NCBI GenBank assembly: GCA_013823985.1
Contig: PNNB01000047.1
Span: 62,001 to 126,000, forward strand
From: Sphingopyxis sp.
Lineage (GTDB): Bacteria; Pseudomonadota; Alphaproteobacteria; Sphingomonadales; Sphingomonadaceae
Direction of reading: 5' to 3'
Length of the DNA stretch: 64,000 nt
Part shown: positions 34,022 to 43,792 of the stretch, piece after piece
How positions within the stretch are numbered: position 1 is the first letter of the stretch
Layout: every line of letters starts with the position of its first letter
The notes under the pieces: generated by a model
Databases searched by the model: none
Told to the model about the DNA's origin: nothing
What the model saw: the letters and a program-made list of their open reading frames with translations, nothing else
Made by a program: the position numbers and the translations under genes

Positions 34022-36516
34022 GCCTTTCCCTTGCGGCGATCTGGCGCATTTCACGACGCGATCTGTCCGCGCGTATCCGGGGATTGCGCTTGCTGGCGAT
34101 CTGCCTTTTCCTCGGCGTGGCCACTTTGGCCGCAATCGGCAGTCTGACGGCAGGTATTGGCGACGAACTATCGCGCCGCGGGCAGACCATATTGGGCGGC
34201 GATATCGAGATCGGCATTGCCCAACGTCAGGCCACCGACTCCGAACTGGCGGCCATGCGCAAGGCGGGTTCCGTGTCCGAGACTGTTCGCTTGCGGGCAA
34301 TGGCTATCGGAGACGACAGCCTGCTAGCCGAATTGAAGGCGATTGATGCGGTCTATCCCCATTATGGAAGCCTGCGCCTTGCAGACGGCAAAATTGCCCG
34401 GGCTCCGGCAAAGGGCGATATCTATATCGGCCCCACCCTGTCCGACCGGTTGGGTATCCAGAAAGGCGAAACCGTCCGCTTTGGCGAGGCGACATTCAGG
34501 GTCGCCGGCATCATTGCCGATGAACCCGATCGTTTGGGCGAAGGCTTTACGCTGGGGCCGGTCGCGATCATCAACATGGCGTCTTTGCCCGATACCCGCC
34601 TGATCCAGCCGGGCAGCATGTATGAAGCCAAATACCGCATCAAATTGGGTCCCGAACAGGATGTGGCCGCGCTTGCAAAATCATTGGAGGCGCAATTTCC
34701 CTCGGCAGGCTGGGAAATATCCGACCGGTCCAATGGTGCCCCGGGAACACGGCGCTTTATTGAGCGCATGGGGCAATTTCTGACTCTCGTCGGACTGGCG
34801 GCGCTTGTTATTGCCGGCATTGGCGTCGGCAACGGTGTGGGCAGCTATCTCGCAAGTAAAAGATCCAGCATCGCCACCCTGAAAGTGAATGGCGCCGACA
34901 GCAATGTGATCTTTCAAATCTACATGCTCCAAATCCTGACGGTGTCCCTTGCTGCCATAGCGGTGGGACTTGCCGTCGGCAGTATCATGCCCATGGCTAT
35001 CGGCTGGGTCGCAGGCGACATCCTGCCCGTTGCGCCCGGATACACAATCCACCCCATTCCTTTGTTGGTCAGCGCGCTATACGGATTATTGATTGCGATA
35101 GCCTTTGCTCTCCCTCCGTTGGCCCGCGCGCGCACGGTGCCCGCGGCTGGCCTGTTCCGTGCGATTGTCGAAGGCGACGCACGGATTGACCGCCGCAGTC
35201 TCGGCTGGGTCGTTGCCTCCATCCTTGCGATTATCGCCATTGCGGTTACCACGGCACGCGAACCTCTTTTCTCACTGGCATTTGTCGGTGCGGCCTTCGG
35301 ATTGCTGCTCTTATTAACGGGCATAGCCTGGTTGTTGCGCTTCATCGTTATTCGCCTGCCACGCCCTAACTCACCCCTTCCCCGTCTCGCGCTCGCCAAC
35401 CTGCACCGCCCCGGGGCGCAGACGCAGGCTTTAGTGGTCGCGCTTGGCTTGGGATTGACGCTGTTCGTGACGCTGGCGGCTATCCAGACCAGCATCAACA
35501 ATGAAATCAAGAACAGCATTCCCGACCGGGCACCAAGCTTCTTCATTCTCGATATTCCGCGCGATGGTTCGGCCCGCTTTACGCAAATGATCAAGGACGC
35601 GGATCCTGCCGCGACGGTAAATATGATCCCGGCGCTGCGCGGTACCATCGTGGAATATGGCGGCCAACGCGTCGACCAGTTGAAGGAACTGCCCGAAGGG
35701 GCGTGGGTGCTGAACGGCGATCGCGGACTGACCTACAGCGCCGAACTGCCCAAGGGCAGCGAAGTCGTCGCCGGGAAATGGTGGCCTGCCGACTATAAGG
35801 GCCCGGCGCTGATCAGTCTGGAAGCCGAAGTCGCTGCCACGCTTGGGCTCAACGTCGGCGACAGCATGACAATCAGCCTGCTTGGCGTCGAGGTTCCGGC
35901 AAAAATTGCCTCGCTTCGAACGGTCAAATGGGACAATTTCGGGCTAAACTATGTCCTTGTGTTTTCGCCCGGCAGTCTGGATGCCGCGCCGCATAATATG
36001 GTCGCAACGGTCACGGTTAAAAAGGACGCTGAAAAGGTCTTGGCCAAATCCTTGCCCCCGGCCTTTCCCTCTTCGTCCTTGATCGAAGTCGGGGAAGTGA
36101 CCGCACAAATCACGACGCTGCTGAAACAGATGGCGCAGGCAATCGCTGCGGCCGCATCGATTGCAATTCTGGCCGGCATTGCGGTCCTTGTCGGTGCAAT
36201 TGCCGCGGCACGTCAGTCGCGGATTTATGACAGCGTCATCATGAAAATGCTCGGTGCGTCACGCAGCCAGATTTTGGGTGCTCAAGCGCTCGAATATGGC
36301 CTGCTGGCGATTGTTCTGGGTGTACTGTCGCTGGGTCTGGGCATGGCCGCCGCATGGTATGTCGTGGTCCAGATTTTCGACTTCAGCTTTTCGCCCGATC
36401 CTGCGATTTTGGCCGCGACCTTGGTCGGTGGAGCGGGGATAACCTTTGTGCTGGGAATATTGGGCTCCCTACCCGTCCTCGCCGCGCGTCCGGCGGAGGC
36501 GTTGCGCAGTCTTTAG
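34018..36516 (+). CDS. ybbP: FtsX-like ABC permease, YbbP-type
   Basis: 832 residues in the YbbP layout. An N-terminal membrane segment follows RRDLSARIRGLRLLAICLFL, then a periplasmic domain, and two FtsX cores with about nine to ten hydrophobic helices in all (VGLAALVIAGIGVGNGVG, IAAAASIAILAGIAVLVGAI). The final block GSLPVLAARPAEALRSL is the usual FtsX end. ATG 34018 overlaps the ATPase stop. Its last four bases overlap the convergent YfeH-like gene. Confidence 0.92.
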   Translation: MSLSLAAIWRISRRDLSARIRGLRLLAICLFLGVATLAAIGSLTAGIGDELSRRGQTILGGDIEIGIAQRQATDSELAAMRKAGSVSETVRLRAMAIGDDSLLAELKAIDAVYPHYGSLRLADGKIARAPAKGDIYIGPTLSDRLGIQKGETVRFGEATFRVAGIIADEPDRLGEGFTLGPVAIINMASLPDTRLIQPGSMYEAKYRIKLGPEQDVAALAKSLEAQFPSAGWEISDRSNGAPGTRRFIERMGQFLTLVGLAALVIAGIGVGNGVGSYLASKRSSIATLKVNGADSNVIFQIYMLQILTVSLAAIAVGLAVGSIMPMAIGWVAGDILPVAPGYTIHPIPLLVSALYGLLIAIAFALPPLARARTVPAAGLFRAIVEGDARIDRRSLGWVVASILAIIAIAVTTAREPLFSLAFVGAAFGLLLLLTGIAWLLRFIVIRLPRPNSPLPRLALANLHRPGAQTQALVVALGLGLTLFVTLAAIQTSINNEIKNSIPDRAPSFFILDIPRDGSARFTQMIKDADPAATVNMIPALRGTIVEYGGQRVDQLKELPEGAWVLNGDRGLTYSAELPKGSEVVAGKWWPADYKGPALISLEAEVAATLGLNVGDSMTISLLGVEVPAKIASLRTVKWDNFGLNYVLVFSPGSLDAAPHNMVATVTVKKDAEKVLAKSLPPAFPSSSLIEVGEVTAQITTLLKQMAQAIAAAASIAILAGIAVLVGAIAAARQSRIYDSVIMKMLGASRSQILGAQALEYGLLAIVLGVLSLGLGMAAAWYVVVQIFDFSFSPDPAILAATLVGGAGITFVLGILGSLPVLAARPAEALRSL

Positions 36517-37475
36517 TCGGCCGCCGCAGCCAAGCGTTTCGCCAATGGCGCAGAAGCTATCAACTGCAGCTGGTGGTAAAGGATAGTCGGCACGATCATC
36601 AAACCCGCCAATGTGGGTGGAAAAAGCAAGGCGGCCATGGGCGCACCAATGGCGATGCTTTTATGCGCGCCCGCAAAGAGCAGGCTGATGCGGTCGGCGC
36701 GCGAAAAATCGAGCATGCCGCCGATCATCCATGCCGCCCCGAATGCGATAGTCAGGAATAGTGCCGCAAAAAGCAGCAGATAAAGGAGCGAAGTCGCTTC
36801 TATTCCCGCCAGGGCCCCGCTGGTCACGGCCGCACCAAAGGCCACATAGACAGCAAGGAGAATGACGCCGCGGTCGAAAAAGGTCAGCAAATACCGCTGG
36901 TCCGCAGCCCATTTGCCAAGCCATTTCTGCGAAGCCTGCCCGATCACAAAAGGCAGCAAGAGCATCGTGACGATTTTGATCACGACATTTCCGCCAATGG
37001 CCACGCCTGATGCGCTCCCTAACAGCAATGCGAACAACAGCGGGGTCAGAAATATGCCCGACAGGTTGGACAACGCCGACCCGATCACCGACGCCGCGAT
37101 GTTCCCTTTTGCAAGCGATGTATAGCTGACGGCGGACTGCACCGTTGAGGGCAAGATGGCTGCGTAGAGCAAGCCGGCCGCCAAGGCAGCGGGTAGAAAC
37201 TGGGCGGCGATTTTAGACAATCCGATTCCCAGCAAGGGCATCAGAAGGAAGGTGAAAGCAAGCATCGTCCCCTGCAAACGCCAGCCCAACATCGCCCGGG
37301 CCACTTCGCGGCGTGGCAACCGCAGCCCGTGCAAGAAAAACAGGCAGAAAATTCCGGCAAATGATATATTCTGCGCCCAGGGAAGCGCAGCGCTGGACAA
37401 CGGGAACATCCACGCAACGAACAGCGTAGCAAAGAGCATGAGTACAAAATTATCGGGAAGGAATTTTCGGAGCAC
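36513..37475 (-). CDS. SBF-like / bile-acid:sodium symporter family transporter (YfeH-like)
   Basis: 320 residues, about ten hydrophobic segments. Recognisable blocks are FLHGLRLPRREVARAM near the N terminus, AILPSTVQSAVSYTSLAKGN, SALSNLSGIFLTPLLFALL, and LFAGAHKSIAIGAPMAALLF near the C terminus. These match the SBF_like (YfeH) family of the bile-acid/arsenite transporter clan. The substrate is unknown. It converges on the YbbP gene with a 4-base overlap. Confidence 0.88.
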   Translation of the reverse strand: MLRKFLPDNFVLMLFATLFVAWMFPLSSAALPWAQNISFAGIFCLFFLHGLRLPRREVARAMLGWRLQGTMLAFTFLLMPLLGIGLSKIAAQFLPAALAAGLLYAAILPSTVQSAVSYTSLAKGNIAASVIGSALSNLSGIFLTPLLFALLLGSASGVAIGGNVVIKIVTMLLLPFVIGQASQKWLGKWAADQRYLLTFFDRGVILLAVYVAFGAAVTSGALAGIEATSLLYLLLFAALFLTIAFGAAWMIGGMLDFSRADRISLLFAGAHKSIAIGAPMAALLFPPTLAGLMIVPTILYHQLQLIASAPLAKRLAAAAD

Positions 37476-37602
37476 GTCGGGCCAGCACTGTTGAAGCAGC
37501 CGCCTGATGGCTCAAATTTGGCAGAGCGGCAAGCATACACTTTACCACACATACAAAGTCATGCTATGTATATTGGGAATTTTTGGAAAAAGGACTGATT
37601 CA

Positions 37603-38538
37603 ATGGGCATCTGGAACCGTAAACTTGTGCTGGTTACTTCGTCGGCCATTCTGGCTTTTGCTGCTACGCCCTCTTATTCCGCAGGCGGCGGTGGTGGTGG
37701 CGGGGGCGGCGTGCCCAGCCAGTCCGCACCCGAATATGATCCGGCGGTCGACTATCAAAAGGGCGCAACGGCGTTTCGCGCGGGACAATATGCCGACGCG
37801 GCGAAATCCTTTAAGCGGGTTGTCGGTGCAATGCCCCGCAATGCGCAGGCGCAATATCTGCTCGGTGCCAGCTATATGGCGCTGTCCGATTTCAAAAAGG
37901 CGAAAGGACCGCTGACGGCGGCCGTGCGCTACGATGACAAGTTGATCGAAGCCCGGCGGGATCTCGGTATTGTCCATGCCAAGCTTGGCGCATCGGACAA
38001 GGCGGGGGAACAGGTTGCCGCGCTGAAAGCCATGGCGTCAAATTGCGGCACCGGTTGCCGCGACGCGGCACGTCTGAATGACGCCATCGCCAAGGTTGAA
38101 GCTGCGGTCACGGCCGGAAAAACGGCCATGGGCCCGGTTGCGCCAGATGTCGTTTTGGCAAAGGCGCTGACGGCAGATGCCATCTATGTACAGGCAGTTA
38201 GCCTGATCAATGAAAAGCGGTATGAAGAGGCGATTGCGCAGCTGGACAACGCACTGTGGGCGGCTGGTCCGCACCCCGATATCCTCACCTATCTGGGCTT
38301 CGCCAACCGAAAGCTCCACAAATATGACGTCGCCGAAGGCTATTATCAGGCGGCCCTGTCCATCGCGCCCAAACATCGCGGTGCGCTGGAATATTATGGC
38401 GAGCTCAAACTGGAACGCGGCAATGTTGCCGGGGCCAAGGCGCATTTGGCGCAACTGGAAACGATCTGCGGCTTCGGCTGTCATGAGGCTGACGAACTCC
38501 GCCGCTGGATCAAGGAGGCGGCCACATCCGCAGGCTGA
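37603..38538 (+). CDS. Exported TPR-repeat protein with two CGxGC motifs
   Basis: 311 residues from ATG 37603, with AAGGA 8 bases upstream. A signal peptide (LVLVTSSAILAFAATPSYSA) is followed by a run of nine glycines. TPR-like repeats follow: YQKGATAFRAGQYADAAKSF, AQAQYLLGASYMALSDFKKA, and PDILTYLGFANRKLHKYDVA. Two short cysteine motifs, CGTGC (148-152) and CGFGC (289-293), each close a helical pair. Matched cysteine pairs in a periplasmic protein suggest disulfides or metal or haem contact. The gene overlaps the c-type cytochrome downstream, so they probably work together. I do not recognise a named family. Confidence 0.83.
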   Translation: MGIWNRKLVLVTSSAILAFAATPSYSAGGGGGGGGGVPSQSAPEYDPAVDYQKGATAFRAGQYADAAKSFKRVVGAMPRNAQAQYLLGASYMALSDFKKAKGPLTAAVRYDDKLIEARRDLGIVHAKLGASDKAGEQVAALKAMASNCGTGCRDAARLNDAIAKVEAAVTAGKTAMGPVAPDVVLAKALTADAIYVQAVSLINEKRYEEAIAQLDNALWAAGPHPDILTYLGFANRKLHKYDVAEGYYQAALSIAPKHRGALEYYGELKLERGNVAGAKAHLAQLETICGFGCHEADELRRWIKEAATSAG

Positions 38539-39443
38539 TTGCCGCTTTTGCGACTGCATTATTGGGCGGGGCGGCCTTGGCGGCCTCTCCGCCTGATTTT
38601 CTGCAGTCTTTCTGGTGGACGGCGCGCGGCCATGAAATCGCTGCGGCAACCAAGCAGCCAAGCGCCTGCCTTTCATTCTCGGACCCGGTCGCGAAGAAGG
38701 TGCAGGCAGGACAAGCACTCTTCAACACCCCTGCCCTGCTCGGTGGGCAGGCGGCAAAGGCAAATCTCAGTTGCGCCAGTTGCCATGTGAATGGGCGCGA
38801 TAATCCCCACTTTTTTGTTCAGGGCCTCTCCAAAGAATCCGGCACCGCCGATGTCACCAGTTCCTTTTTCAGCCTCGTCCGTGCAAATGCCGTTGAGGAC
38901 GCGGCGCATATTCCCGACCTTGCGAAGCCGGGGAAAATCTCCCGGGCGGATAATGACACTGTTCTGGAACGTTTCATCCGCACGCTGATCGTCGAGGAAT
39001 TTTCGGGCAAAGAACCGAGTGCGGCAACCTTGGCGGCCTTGGCAAGCTACGTCCGCTCAATCCGGAGTTGCGAAGGCGATGCAGTGCAAGCACGCAGTGT
39101 GCGCGACCAGATCGCGCTGATTGACGCAGCGTACGAGGGGCTGCAGCTCCAGAGCGATCCTGCGACGGCCCAGTTGCTCATTCGCGCGATCCGCCACCAA
39201 CTCGGCCTCATCCATGAACGCTATGCGGGCGCGCGCTTTGCCACGCAGCGGCAGGTGTTGCTCGAAAGTTCGCGAAACATCGAAGCACTTGGCGAGGAAA
39301 GTGACGTCGGGTTGCGATCGGGAGAGCTTGCCGCGTGGCACCGTACCTTTAAGGCCGAATTCGCCCCCGAGTTAATCGCCGCAGAGCCCCATTCGCTTTA
39401 CAATGAACATGTCGTCAGCGCCGCCCTGAAAAAGGGACGCTGA
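38526..39443 (+). CDS. Periplasmic c-type cytochrome, cytochrome c peroxidase-like, probable non-ATG start
   Basis: About 305 residues. One haem c motif is present (SCASCHVNG, near residue 80), preceded by QAGQALFNTP and followed by HIPDLAKPGK and ERFIRTLIVEEFSG, as in MauG/CcpA-like domains. A signal peptide RRLIAAFATALLGGAALAA opens the frame. No ATG or GTG precedes it. The ATC at 38526 has AAGGAGG exactly 7 bases upstream and makes a normal signal peptide. CTG 38535 and TTG 38562 are alternatives, but TTG 38562 would remove the basic start of the signal. The 5' end overlaps the TPR gene. The second half (after residue 190) is helical and carries no second haem. Confidence 0.78.
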   Translation: MRRLIAAFATALLGGAALAASPPDFLQSFWWTARGHEIAAATKQPSACLSFSDPVAKKVQAGQALFNTPALLGGQAAKANLSCASCHVNGRDNPHFFVQGLSKESGTADVTSSFFSLVRANAVEDAAHIPDLAKPGKISRADNDTVLERFIRTLIVEEFSGKEPSAATLAALASYVRSIRSCEGDAVQARSVRDQIALIDAAYEGLQLQSDPATAQLLIRAIRHQLGLIHERYAGARFATQRQVLLESSRNIEALGEESDVGLRSGELAAWHRTFKAEFAPELIAAEPHSLYNEHVVSAALKKGR

Positions 39444-39605
39444 CACCACAGTGCGGTCCGAAGCCGCCCATTTCCTGCATAGACCGCAGGAATTGCGGAT
39501 AGAAAGCGGTTCGATTGTTGCGCCGCAGCACATATTGCGTTAAGGGCGCGCCAGAATCTGGTGGCATGTTGCTGCCAAACTGACCTCCCAAAAGGCCTAA
39601 TGCAC

Positions 39606-41426
39606 ATGTCTTTGCGTAACATCGCCATCATCGCGCACGTCGATCACGGCAAAACCACCCTTGTTGACCAGCTTTTCCGCCAGTCCGGCACTTTCCGCGA
39701 CAACCAGCGTATTGAAGAGCGGGCCATGGATTCGAACGACCTCGAAAAAGAGCGCGGCATCACCATCCTTGCCAAATGCACCAGCGTCGAATGGAACGAC
39801 ACCCGCATCAACATCGTCGACACCCCCGGCCACGCCGACTTCGGCGGCGAAGTGGAACGTATTCTCAGCATGGTCGACGGCGTCATCCTGCTGGTCGATT
39901 CGTCCGAAGGCGCAATGCCGCAGACGAAATTCGTAACCGGCAAGGCGCTGGCCCTCGGTTTGCGCCCCATCGTCGTCGTCAACAAGGTCGACCGCCCCGA
40001 TGAACGCATTCAGGAAGTGCTCGACGAAGTGTTCGACCTGTTCGTCTCGCTCGATGCGACCGATGAACAGCTCGACTTCCCCGTATTGTACGCATCGGGC
40101 CGCAACGGCTACGCATCGATGGACCCGAGCGCGCGCGAAGGCACATTGACGCCGATGTTCGAAACCATCGTTTCGCACGTTCCCGAGCCCAAGGCCGACG
40201 TCGATGGCGAGTTCAAAATGCTCGTCACCTTGCTCGACCGCGACAACTTCCTGGGCCGCATCCTGACCGGCCTCGTGCTTTCGGGCACGGTCAAGGTCAA
40301 CCAGCAAATCCACGCGCTGAACCCCGATGGCAAGATCGTCGAGGCGGGCCGTGCTTCCAAGATCATGTCCTTCCGCGGGCTGGAGCGTATTCCTGTCGAT
40401 CAGGCGCAGGCCGGCGACATCATCTCCATCGCAGGTCTGACCACCGCGACCGTCGCCGATACAATTGCCGAACCGAGCGTAACCGAACCGCTGCACGCGC
40501 AGCCAATCGATCCGCCCACCCTGTCGATGCGTTTTTCGGTGAATGATTCACCCATGGCCGGCCGTGAAGGCACCAAGGTGACCAGCCGCATGATCCGCGA
40601 CCGTCTGCTGCGCGAAGCCGAAAGCAATGTCGCCATCCGCGTCACCGAATCCGAAGACCGTGACAGCTTTGAAGTCGCCGGTCGCGGCGAACTCCAATTG
40701 GGCGTTCTCATTGAAACGATGCGCCGCGAAGGCTTCGAACTTGGCATCTCGCGCCCCAAGGTGCTGTTCCGCGAAGACGAATCCGGCAACCGTACCGAGC
40801 CTTATGAAAGCGTCGTGATCGACGTTGATGACGAGCATTCGGGCACCGTTGTCGAGAAGATGGCTCTGCGCAAAGGCGAAATGACCGACATGCGTCCATC
40901 GGGTGGCGGCAAGACCCGCATCACCTTCAGCGCCCCTTCGCGTGGCCTGATCGGCTATCATGGCGAATTCCTGTCCGACACGCGCGGCACCGGAATCATG
41001 AACCGCCTGTTCGAAAAATACGGCCCCTATCGTGGCCCGATTGAAGGCCGCAAAAATGGCGTGCTGATTTCGAACGGTAATGGTGAAGCGGTCGCTTACG
41101 CCCTCGGCCCATTGGAAGAGCGCGGCATTTTGTTCGTCTCGCCCGGTGAAGCGCTGTATGAAGGCATGATCATCGGCGAAAATGCCAAGCCGGACGACCT
41201 CGAAGTCAACCCGATGAAGTCGAAGCAGCTTACGAACTTCCGTTCGACCGGCAAGGACGACGCCATCCGCCTGACACCACCCAAGGTAATGACGCTGGAG
41301 CAGGCCATCGCCTATATCGACGACGATGAAATGGTCGAAGTAACGCCAAAGAATATCCGCATCCGCAAGTCGCTGCTCGATCCGAACGAGCGCAAGAAAG
41401 CATCGCGGAAAAAAGAAGCGGCCTAA
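39606..41426 (+). CDS. typA: Translational GTPase TypA/BipA
   Basis: 606 residues, standard. G1 is [10 protein letters not shown]2 is in [10 protein letters not shown]3 is [12 protein letters not shown] and G4 is [10 protein letters not shown]. The C-terminal EF-G-like domains include SGRRGELQLG-like ([20 protein letters not shown]) and [17 protein letters not shown]. TypA binds ribosomes and helps 50S assembly and stress growth. ATG 39606 gives the usual MSLRNIAI start; ATG 39600, two codons earlier, is closer to an AAAGG. A clear terminator follows at 41457. Confidence 0.96.
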   Translation: MSLRNIAIIAHVDHGKTTLVDQLFRQSGTFRDNQRIEERAMDSNDLEKERGITILAKCTSVEWNDTRINIVDTPGHADFGGEVERILSMVDGVILLVDSSEGAMPQTKFVTGKALALGLRPIVVVNKVDRPDERIQEVLDEVFDLFVSLDATDEQLDFPVLYASGRNGYASMDPSAREGTLTPMFETIVSHVPEPKADVDGEFKMLVTLLDRDNFLGRILTGLVLSGTVKVNQQIHALNPDGKIVEAGRASKIMSFRGLERIPVDQAQAGDIISIAGLTTATVADTIAEPSVTEPLHAQPIDPPTLSMRFSVNDSPMAGREGTKVTSRMIRDRLLREAESNVAIRVTESEDRDSFEVAGRGELQLGVLIETMRREGFELGISRPKVLFREDESGNRTEPYESVVIDVDDEHSGTVVEKMALRKGEMTDMRPSGGGKTRITFSAPSRGLIGYHGEFLSDTRGTGIMNRLFEKYGPYRGPIEGRKNGVLISNGNGEAVAYALGPLEERGILFVSPGEALYEGMIIGENAKPDDLEVNPMKSKQLTNFRSTGKDDAIRLTPPKVMTLEQAIAYIDDDEMVEVTPKNIRIRKSLLDPNERKKASRKKEAA

Positions 41427-41456
41427 CCCGCCGCCTCACATAACCCAAAACACAGA

Positions 41457-41487
41457 GGGCGCCGGAATTCCGACGCCCTTTGTTTTT
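41457..41487 (+). terminator. Rho-independent terminator after typA
   Basis: A GC-rich stem of GGGCG/CGCCC closed over CCGGAATTCCG, followed by TTTGTTTTT. It sits 30 bases past the typA stop and would also mark the boundary to the convergent outer-membrane gene. Confidence 0.85.
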
Positions 41488-41505
41488 GACTGAAGTCCGT
41501 TCGGC

Positions 41506-42339
41506 TTAGAAGCGGAATGCAGCGGTCAAGCGGATGTTGTGCATGTCGAAATCGCTGTCGTCACGCTTCATATTCGTGCCCGCTGCGTTGGTGAGCAGGA
41601 ACGGATTGGTGGCGGCTGCGGTTCCCGGACCAACGGCGACAACAAAATCATCGTCGACATAATTGGTGTAGAGATATTCAAGACCCAGCGAGAAATTGCG
41701 GGCGATCTTCACTTCGGCACCGCCGCCATAGCTGTAGCCCCAGCTGCTGGTCTTGCCATTTGTCGTGAAGCTGTTGGCACCGTTGCTGGTTGCAAAGCCG
41801 TTATCAATCTTGGCGTAGGCAGCACCGCCGGTCGCGTAGAACAATGCCCCACGCTTGGCCAAGCCCAGACGTGCGCGGGCACCAAGCGAATAGTCAAGCT
41901 CGCGGGTGAAGGTGTAAAAGGCCGGGGTCGTGCTATATGCGGTAACGCTGTCGCGCGACTTCGACTTTCCGCCGTCGAGCACAACACCAAAGACCAGGTT
42001 GCCGCTCTGCACGTCATATCCGGCACGGCCATAATATTCGAGACCATCCTTATCGCCGCGGCAGCCGTCGATCGGCGCAGTGCCGTTGGCAGCGCCGCCA
42101 CAGAAACCGGGCGAGAACGCATTTGCACCAGCTACCGTACGAACGGTGTCGCTGTAATCACCATCAAGATTTGTATCGAACACAACGCCTTCGTTGCGGT
42201 CGTTGTTCTGTGCACCAATACCAATGGAGCCGCCGATATAGCCGCCTTCCCACTGTTCATCTTCAGATTGGGCAAAAGCGGGAGTGGCGAGGAGTGCGAG
42301 CGATGCTGTCGCCAGCATCAAGGGAGAGGAGAATTTCAT
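41506..42339 (-). CDS. Outer-membrane beta-barrel protein (Omp25/OmpA-like small porin)
   Basis: 277 residues. A signal peptide (MKFSSPLMLATASLALLATP, cut after AFA) is followed by alternating aromatic and polar strands. The first is EGGYIGGSIGIGAQNNDRN and the last is HNIRLTAAFRF, with the C-terminal phenylalanine needed for barrel insertion. Strand blocks include ARLGLAKRGALFYATGGAAY and RNFSLGLEYLYTNYVDDD. This matches surface proteins such as Omp25 of alphaproteobacteria. The function beyond outer-membrane structure is unknown. Confidence 0.88.
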   Translation of the reverse strand: MKFSSPLMLATASLALLATPAFAQSEDEQWEGGYIGGSIGIGAQNNDRNEGVVFDTNLDGDYSDTVRTVAGANAFSPGFCGGAANGTAPIDGCRGDKDGLEYYGRAGYDVQSGNLVFGVVLDGGKSKSRDSVTAYSTTPAFYTFTRELDYSLGARARLGLAKRGALFYATGGAAYAKIDNGFATSNGANSFTTNGKTSSWGYSYGGGAEVKIARNFSLGLEYLYTNYVDDDFVVAVGPGTAAATNPFLLTNAAGTNMKRDDSDFDMHNIRLTAAFRF

Positions 42340-42412
42340 AAGCTTGTCCTTTTCGTGTCAGTCAATGACGCGGGACAAACACGGCAAAGTCGCTTTGGTG
42401 CCGGAACTGGCC

Positions 42413-42453
42413 AAAAATTTTTACGGTGTCTCGCAAAAGACACGCGTAAAAAG
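42413..42453 (-). terminator. Hairpin between yhiN-like gene and outer-membrane gene, likely terminator
   Basis: GTGTCT and AGACAC pair over a 6-base loop. Flanking TTTTTAC and GTAAAAA extend the stem. Read on the minus strand, the stem is followed by AAAAATTTTTGG. It lies about 65 bases past the stop of the flavoprotein gene and ahead of the outer-membrane gene, so termination of the former is the simplest role. Confidence 0.6.
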
Positions 42454-42518
42454 CTGAAATTGTTCCGTAATTGCGACGAACCGAGTGCGCAGGACGCAAC
42501 AATCGGAGTTCCCATTAC

Positions 42519-43727
42519 TTAGAGGGACGCGCCCGCTGCGACCCCGCTGGCCCATGCCCACTGGAAGTTATAGCCGCCAAGCCATCCGGTCACATCGACC
42601 GCCTCACCAATACAGAACAGCCCGGGTACCGCGCGGGCCTCCATTGTTTTTTGCGAAAGACCGTCGGTGCTGATCCCGCCTGCGGTGACCTCGGCCTTGG
42701 CATAGCCTTCGGTGCCGTTGGGGGTGAAGGGCCAATCGGACAATTTGCGCTCCGCCTCTTCCAACCGTCGGTCAGGCCAGTCCGCAAGATTGCCGCCCTC
42801 CCCGATCCGGTCCGCCAAGACGTCGGCCAGCCGCGAAGATAGTGACGCCGAGAGCGCGGACTTGATCGTGGTGCGCGGTTTCTCCCGTTTCAGGTCGCGT
42901 AACCATCCTTGGGGCTGGTCCGGGAGGAAATCGACGCCGATCGGCTGCCCGTGCCGCCAATAGGAGGATATCTGCAACACCGCAGGACCCGACAGCCCCT
43001 TGTGCGTCAGCAAGGCGGCCTCGCGAAACCGGACCTTGCCGCAACGCGCCTCGACATCCGCCGATACACCCGACAGTTCCCGAAAAAGCACGTCGTCCCC
43101 GCCCAACGTAAACGGCACGAGCGCAGGACGCGGCTCAACAATTTTCAGGCCAAATTGGCGGGCAAGATCATAGGCAAATCCGGTCGCCCCCATTTTGGGG
43201 ATACTCGGACCACCCGTCGCAATCACCAATGCAGGCGCCGATGCTTTCAAGCCATTATAGGTCACATGATACAGGTCATCCGCACGGCGGACATCTGATA
43301 TGGGCGCGTGGAACGCAAAATCGACCCGTCCACCCGCGGCTTCGGATCTGTCGCATTCGGCCATGAGCATTTCGACAATTTGCCGCGCGCTGTCGTCGCA
43401 GAACAGCTGCCCCAGTGTTTTTTCGTGAAACGCAATGCCATGCGCCTGCACGAGTTCGATAAAGTCCGACGGCGTATAGCGCCCTAGCGCCGACTTGGCG
43501 AAATGGGGATTGGCGGAGAGATAACGTTCCTGCGCATTGGCGCTCGTTGCGTTCACATTGGTAAAATTGCACCGGCCACCACCCGAAATCAGGATTTTCT
43601 TCCCCGGACCACTCGCATGGTCAATTACAAGAACGCGCCGGCCCCGCTGCCCTGCGGTCAGCGCACACATCAGCCCTGCCCCGCCTGCGCCGAGGATGAT
43701 CGCATCATAATTTCCGGATTTTGCCAT
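42519..43727 (-). CDS. HI0933/YhiN-family NAD(P)/FAD-dependent oxidoreductase
   Basis: 402 residues from ATG 43727, with AGAGG 6 bases upstream. Hallmarks are the FAD fold AIILGAGGAGLMCALTAGQR, the signature GKKILISGGGRCNFTN, and the conserved ATGGPSIPKMGATGFAYD. The end has VTAGGISTDGLSQKTMEAR and GLFCIGEAVDVTGWLGGYNF. The physiological role of this widespread family is poorly defined. It is divergent from the DUF3297 gene. Confidence 0.92.
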   Translation of the reverse strand: MAKSGNYDAIILGAGGAGLMCALTAGQRGRRVLVIDHASGPGKKILISGGGRCNFTNVNATSANAQERYLSANPHFAKSALGRYTPSDFIELVQAHGIAFHEKTLGQLFCDDSARQIVEMLMAECDRSEAAGGRVDFAFHAPISDVRRADDLYHVTYNGLKASAPALVIATGGPSIPKMGATGFAYDLARQFGLKIVEPRPALVPFTLGGDDVLFRELSGVSADVEARCGKVRFREAALLTHKGLSGPAVLQISSYWRHGQPIGVDFLPDQPQGWLRDLKREKPRTTIKSALSASLSSRLADVLADRIGEGGNLADWPDRRLEEAERKLSDWPFTPNGTEGYAKAEVTAGGISTDGLSQKTMEARAVPGLFCIGEAVDVTGWLGGYNFQWAWASGVAAGASL

Positions 43728-43792
43728 AGAATGCCTCTGCACTGCTCAGCCGATATTGCCAAGTGCGAAGCTTTCCGGCAAAGGCGCGGCCT

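Noticed and set aside
37681..37715. Simple-sequence repeat of GGC/GGT codons
   Set aside because: It is a low-complexity glycine stretch just after the signal peptide and fully coding, not a separate element.
39472..39492. TTCCTGC/GCAGGAA hairpin before typA as an attenuator or terminator
   Set aside because: No T-tract and a short stem; nothing else in the gap supports a leader element.
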